DNA from: Akkermansiaceae bacterium
GTDB lineage: Bacteria; Verrucomicrobiota; Verrucomicrobiia; Verrucomicrobiales; Akkermansiaceae
NCBI GenBank assembly: GCA_023300205.1
Contig: JALZVD010000064.1
Span: 1-9,460, forward strand
Direction of reading: 5' to 3'
DNA length: 9,460 bases
Translations under genes and position numbers: made by a program
Shown here: in pieces, positions 7,401 through 9,460 of the stretch
How positions within the stretch are numbered: the stretch's first letter is position 1
Layout of the letters: each line of letters opens with the position of its first letter
Notes under the pieces: generated by a model
What the model was told of the DNA's origin: nothing
Seen by the model: only the letters and a program-made list of their open reading frames with translations
The model's database searches: none

Positions 7401-7614
7401 GGATTACCCCGGCCAAGTCCCCATGACATCATTCAAACAACTCTCCGACCAAGAAATAGCAGACGTCCTCACCTACGTCCGGAATAGCTTTGGAAATAAA
7501 GCAACTGCGATCACTTCAAAGCAAGTTGCGAAAGTCCGTGAAGACACTAAAGACCAAAAAGGCTTCTACCACACTAAGCAACTCTTAGAGGAACACCCTA
7601 TGGAAAAGAAGTAG
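4453..7614 (+). CDS. secreted SGNH-like / membrane-bound-dehydrogenase propeller / cytochrome c protein, 1053 aa
   Basis: This is a large exported multidomain protein of the PVC-type haem-binding class. A signal peptide (MKLKLILTFFCNLTASIILAHA, cut near residue 22) is followed by: an SGNH/GDSL-hydrolase-like domain (about 30-260); a linker with WCWLNDYKALNGVHAFGRRF (about 279-300); a 'membrane-bound dehydrogenase' NHL-like beta-propeller (about 375-725, PNLANPAQISFDNKGRLWVS to HGRIYRITYP) with two D-x-D-G-D calcium-type loops (439-447 and 482-490); a helical HEAT-like region (about 730-880); a Lys-rich linker; and a class I cytochrome c with C934-A-T-C937-H938 and a likely Met991 ligand (GQVPMTSF). 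The expected SGNH catalytic residues are absent: GGN (37-39) for GDS, GHVE (131-134) for GxND, and DGALLN (235-240) for DxxHxN. I infer periplasmic or surface oxidation of a sugar-like substrate, with electrons passed to the haem. The ATG lacks a Shine-Dalgarno and follows a T8 run. Confidence 0.92.
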   Translation: MKLKLILTFFCNLTASIILAHAGKPEFKQDQRIALIGGNLGAGMNHHSFFETELFIRNPDKNLVLRNMCDDADTPGMRIRAGRKSAWTFPGADKFHPVVANQKKNTNSGTLESEDSVLTRQKIDQIIGLFGHVESFAGKEGLANFKSELDGFINHSLSQKYNATSAPSIILVSPTAYQDLSSKYGELQVASRNAALQLYTKAIEEIAQKHSLPFIDLFTPSKALFAESKVDYTVDGALLNTKGYQWLSTYLATKLCGEPDKTATAHHKLVHEMVKEKNWCWLNDYKALNGVHAFGRRFAPYGPKNYPYELVKTQEMTMIRDAAIWDALKGKRKDLATADAKTSKLPPVETNYIIQKGTSDSVTDGKTYQPGLVSQSHLTLAEGYEMKLFASEAEFPNLANPAQISFDNKGRLWVSVMPSYPHWRIGDPKPQDKLIIYEDTDGDGKADKETIFADDLHLPIGFELTPEGVVVSQTGSLVLLKDNDGDDRYDEKEILLNGFSTHDTHHNISAFTSDPSGGIILCEGIFLFSNVETSRGPVRCTNGGFYRYDPKRRELIRYLQSKLPNPWGFVFDDYGRGFGQVAGDYYWAKPGMVKHQYNVALPLPSIITSNKMRPGSGSEIISSRHFPEKAQGDLLICNTIGYLGAKQHKFIEKESTISGEFVQDFFHSSDFNFRPVDLEFAPDGSLYVADWHNLLIGHMQHNARDPLRDTKHGRIYRITYPSRPLIKPAEVAGASIETLLENLKLPEYRTRYRTRRELRGRDASEVLPKLKLWVSSLKNEEADYERYKLEALWVSQGYDQTDEQLLQDLLQAKNYKVRAAAVQTLRFSNTPSLDKVALMKAATQDDKSLVRLESIVSASWLPKAEGLDILKEIETAEKAKDLQQTIKYAKASLNKTGAAASTDKTGIPKHLKKNKKAKKSFTAGAHIYEEEGNCATCHQQDGNGLPNVGFPPLAKSQWVNGNEERLIKITLHGLIGPITVKGKDYPGQVPMTSFKQLSDQEIADVLTYVRNSFGNKATAITSKQVAKVREDTKDQKGFYHTKQLLEEHPMEKK

Positions 7615-7626
7615 TATAGAATAAAA

Positions 7627-7652
7627 AAGCTTACCTGAGAACAGGTAAGCTT
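7627..7652 (-). terminator. terminator between the convergent cytochrome and sulfatase genes
   Basis: This is a perfect 11-bp inverted repeat, AAGCTTACCTG and CAGGTAAGCTT, around a 4-base loop. On the minus strand it is followed by six T including the stem end, so it is a strong terminator for the sulfatase gene, whose stop is about 90 bp upstream. On the plus strand it lies 12 bp after the stop of the cytochrome gene and is followed only by TTATTAG, so it may also serve that gene, less strongly. Confidence 0.9.
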
Positions 7653-7742
7653 ATTAGTATACTAGATTTGATCAGCTTTCGTATAAAAAATAAAGGCTGA
7701 GTTAAGATAGCCTAAAATTTCTATTACAACCTTACTTCACAC

Positions 7743-9305
7743 TTATTTCCTAGGCTTCTTAGATTTCCTATCTTTTTTAGGCTTCGATTTAGACTCTTCT
7801 TCAGATACCCCTTCGATTTTAGGTTGATTAGAATATCGATAAGGATCATCAAGCTTGATCATTTGCTGGAGAAGCAAATCCTCCATTTCCTTTAGCTTCA
7901 TAGCATACTTCGGATCAGCCGCAAGATTTGTCTGGTTCTCTTTAGGAGTAAATCCTGTGAGCTTTATCACTGCGGGAGCGTGATGCTGGTCAATATACTC
8001 GTTAGGATTTTCTGTTAGATTAAAAAGCTGAGTATGGCTGAACTTACTTTTAGCATCCTCATACTTGATTAGTTTCCAACCATCATGATTTACTGAGCGC
8101 ATCCCTGGTTTAGCGCCTGCACTATAAAGCCCATAGAGTGTGTCTCTGCCTAATACGGTATCGCTTTCACCCTTCAGCACAGGAACCATACTAATGCCTT
8201 CATTAGTCGCTGGCTTTTCTACTCCAGCTAAGTCACAAACAGTGGCAAGCACATCTGTTAGATACATACCTTGCTTAGTACGAACACCAGCTTTAATACC
8301 TGGACCTTTAACGATAAATGGGACACGTAATGAGTGCTCATAGAGGTTTTGCTTACCTTGCAAGCCGTGACGCCCTATAGCCATGCCATGATCAGAAGTG
8401 TAAATAATGTATGTATTCTCAAGTTCGCCCATAGCCTCCAGCTTCTCTAATACTCTACCAAGCTGGATATCAATATTTTCACTACATGCAAACTCTCTAC
8501 CCAGTTCATTACGGATCGTATTCTCATCACGGTTTCCCCAGACACCAGGAACAGACTGCTCATCACGCACACTCATATGTGTATTATCAAAAGGATGCGC
8601 AGGTAGATAGTTCGCTGGAAGTTTAGGCTGCTTGGGATGCGCTTCAGGTAATATTTTTTTATCCTTATGATTCTTCGCCCCATATTTAGCTAGCAACTCA
8701 GGCTTGCCATCACGAACATCATGTGGATGAGAAAAACCAAAGTAAATAAAGAATGGCTCACTCTTTGCATCCCTCTTTTTCAGATAAGCTAGCACTTGCT
8801 CAGCATGCCAAGCACTACCGGTTTCATCTGTACCACCACGCTTAGTCGCATCATGAACCACTGTAAACTGCTCATTAGCACCAGCATAGCTATTACCTTT
8901 CTTACAAGTGCGCATGGTATCGTAACCAGCTTTATTAAAAACAGCCCCTAGCGTAAAATCTGCTAAATTATCAGGTGCAATATGAACATCGACTCCATTT
9001 TTCTTCTTTTTACCAGGAATATGCCAAGCCGTACGACCAGACATGATCATATGACGTGAGGGTGTACAAACAGCACCGGCCCAAGATCCCATATGATAAG
9101 CAGCGTCGAATATCATACCCTCTGCCGCCAGCTGAGAGATTTGTGGAGTTTCTAATATAGAATCAGGGCTATAAATTTGAAGATCGAAAGGTGATTGATC
9201 ATCCGCTAAGACAAAGAGAATATTAGGCCGTTTCTCCTGTGCTTGGCAGACGAAACTTGAGCTTACTATACTTACCAATAAAAGTGAAAGAATGTTAGTT
9301 TTCAT
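7743..9305 (-). CDS. exported FGly-type (S1 family) sulfatase, 520 aa
   Basis: This arylsulfatase-superfamily hydrolase removes sulfate esters, probably from a polysaccharide, in the periplasm or outside. I start at the ATG at 9303-9305, not the in-frame ATG at 9381-9383, because MKTNILSLLLVSIVSSSF begins the signal peptide (likely cut after CQA, residue 22). RPNILFVLADDQ follows at once, with the metal-binding Asp35 and Asp36. C80-T-P-S-R84 is the sulfatase signature in which Cys is converted to formylglycine, so a maturase (FGE or anSME) is needed and is not in this window. Further active-site candidates are FGFSHPHD, Asp305-His306 (TSDHG) and Lys318 (GLQGKQNLYEHSLRVPF). Length is normal for the family. 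The C terminus carries a Lys/Glu/Ser tail (EEESKSKPKKDRKSKKPRK), perhaps for surface or polyanion binding. The substrate class cannot be read from sequence. It is convergent with the large cytochrome protein. Confidence 0.95.
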   Translation of the reverse strand: MKTNILSLLLVSIVSSSFVCQAQEKRPNILFVLADDQSPFDLQIYSPDSILETPQISQLAAEGMIFDAAYHMGSWAGAVCTPSRHMIMSGRTAWHIPGKKKKNGVDVHIAPDNLADFTLGAVFNKAGYDTMRTCKKGNSYAGANEQFTVVHDATKRGGTDETGSAWHAEQVLAYLKKRDAKSEPFFIYFGFSHPHDVRDGKPELLAKYGAKNHKDKKILPEAHPKQPKLPANYLPAHPFDNTHMSVRDEQSVPGVWGNRDENTIRNELGREFACSENIDIQLGRVLEKLEAMGELENTYIIYTSDHGMAIGRHGLQGKQNLYEHSLRVPFIVKGPGIKAGVRTKQGMYLTDVLATVCDLAGVEKPATNEGISMVPVLKGESDTVLGRDTLYGLYSAGAKPGMRSVNHDGWKLIKYEDAKSKFSHTQLFNLTENPNEYIDQHHAPAVIKLTGFTPKENQTNLAADPKYAMKLKEMEDLLLQQMIKLDDPYRYSNQPKIEGVSEEESKSKPKKDRKSKKPRK

Positions 9306-9319
9306 AGTTGTATGATAGG

Positions 9320-9347
9320 AATATAGTCTCTTGATCTTACAACGCAA
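9320..9347 (-). promoter_or_regulatory. candidate promoter of the sulfatase gene
   Basis: On the minus strand TTGCGT (9342-9347), a 16-bp spacer and TATATT (9320-9325) precede the ATG by 14 bases. The -10 matches five of six consensus bases, the -35 three of six. If real, the leader would be only about 7 bases, which would explain the missing Shine-Dalgarno. It also places the in-frame ATG at 9383 upstream of the transcript. Confidence 0.35.
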
Positions 9348-9460
9348 GAAATTAGCGTATCTACAATTTATAGAATCACTCACCCTTCTACCCTACCTCA
9401 CAAACTAAATACACCAACGTAAAACCATTACAATCCGGCCTCTTTATCCCCCAAACAATC

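Noticed and set aside
9306..9383. Longer form of the sulfatase gene starting at 9383
   Set aside because: It would place 26 residues before the signal peptide, and the best promoter candidate lies downstream of that ATG.
1..9460. CRISPR array, tRNA, rRNA, IS element or integrase
   Set aside because: No regularly spaced repeats, cloverleaf-type sequence, terminal inverted repeats or recombinase motifs were seen on either strand by reading.

Overview
The window most likely comes from a member of the Verrucomicrobiota, possibly a marine Verrucomicrobiales or Rubritalea-like bacterium. Three things point there: two secreted proteins ending in the PEP-CTERM signal form PEPSST-(L/A)LLGLGGL-...-RRRK; a very large secreted protein joining an SGNH-like domain, a 'membrane-bound dehydrogenase' beta-propeller and a c-type cytochrome, an architecture typical of the PVC superphylum; and an FGly-type sulfatase. 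The DNA is AT-rich, especially between genes, and the complete genes lack convincing Shine-Dalgarno sequences. The assignment is by pattern recognition; no database was searched.

Layout: (1) 1-602 (+), the 3' part of an alpha/beta hydrolase with an Asp nucleophile. (2) 943-1710 and 2357-3112, both (-), two unrelated PEP-CTERM proteins, each with its own strong intrinsic terminator, separated by about 600 bp of AT-rich non-coding DNA. (3) 3446-3844 (-), a small unrecognised four-helix membrane protein. (4) 3951-4095 (-), a frameshifted and truncated N-terminal fragment of an acetolactate-synthase-type ThDP enzyme, lying in a 600-bp gap. (5) 4453-7614 (+), the 1053-residue SGNH-like/propeller/cytochrome c protein. 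(6) 7743-9305 (-), an exported sulfatase converging on it, with a perfect 11-bp-stem terminator between the two.

The genes do not form one operon. All complete genes encode envelope or exported products. The sulfatase and the propeller-cytochrome protein fit the heterotrophic, sulfated-polysaccharide lifestyle of these bacteria: one removes sulfate from a glycan, and the other may oxidise a sugar and pass electrons to its haem. A link between them is inferred from adjacency only. The PEP-CTERM proteins need an exosortase, which is not in this window.

I see no CRISPR array, tRNA, rRNA, insertion sequence or integrase, and no clear undescribed multi-gene system. The observations most worth following up are the decayed acetolactate synthase fragment, the apparent loss of all SGNH catalytic residues in the large cytochrome protein, and the paired TGTCTAGG repeats at the promoter of the second PEP-CTERM gene.
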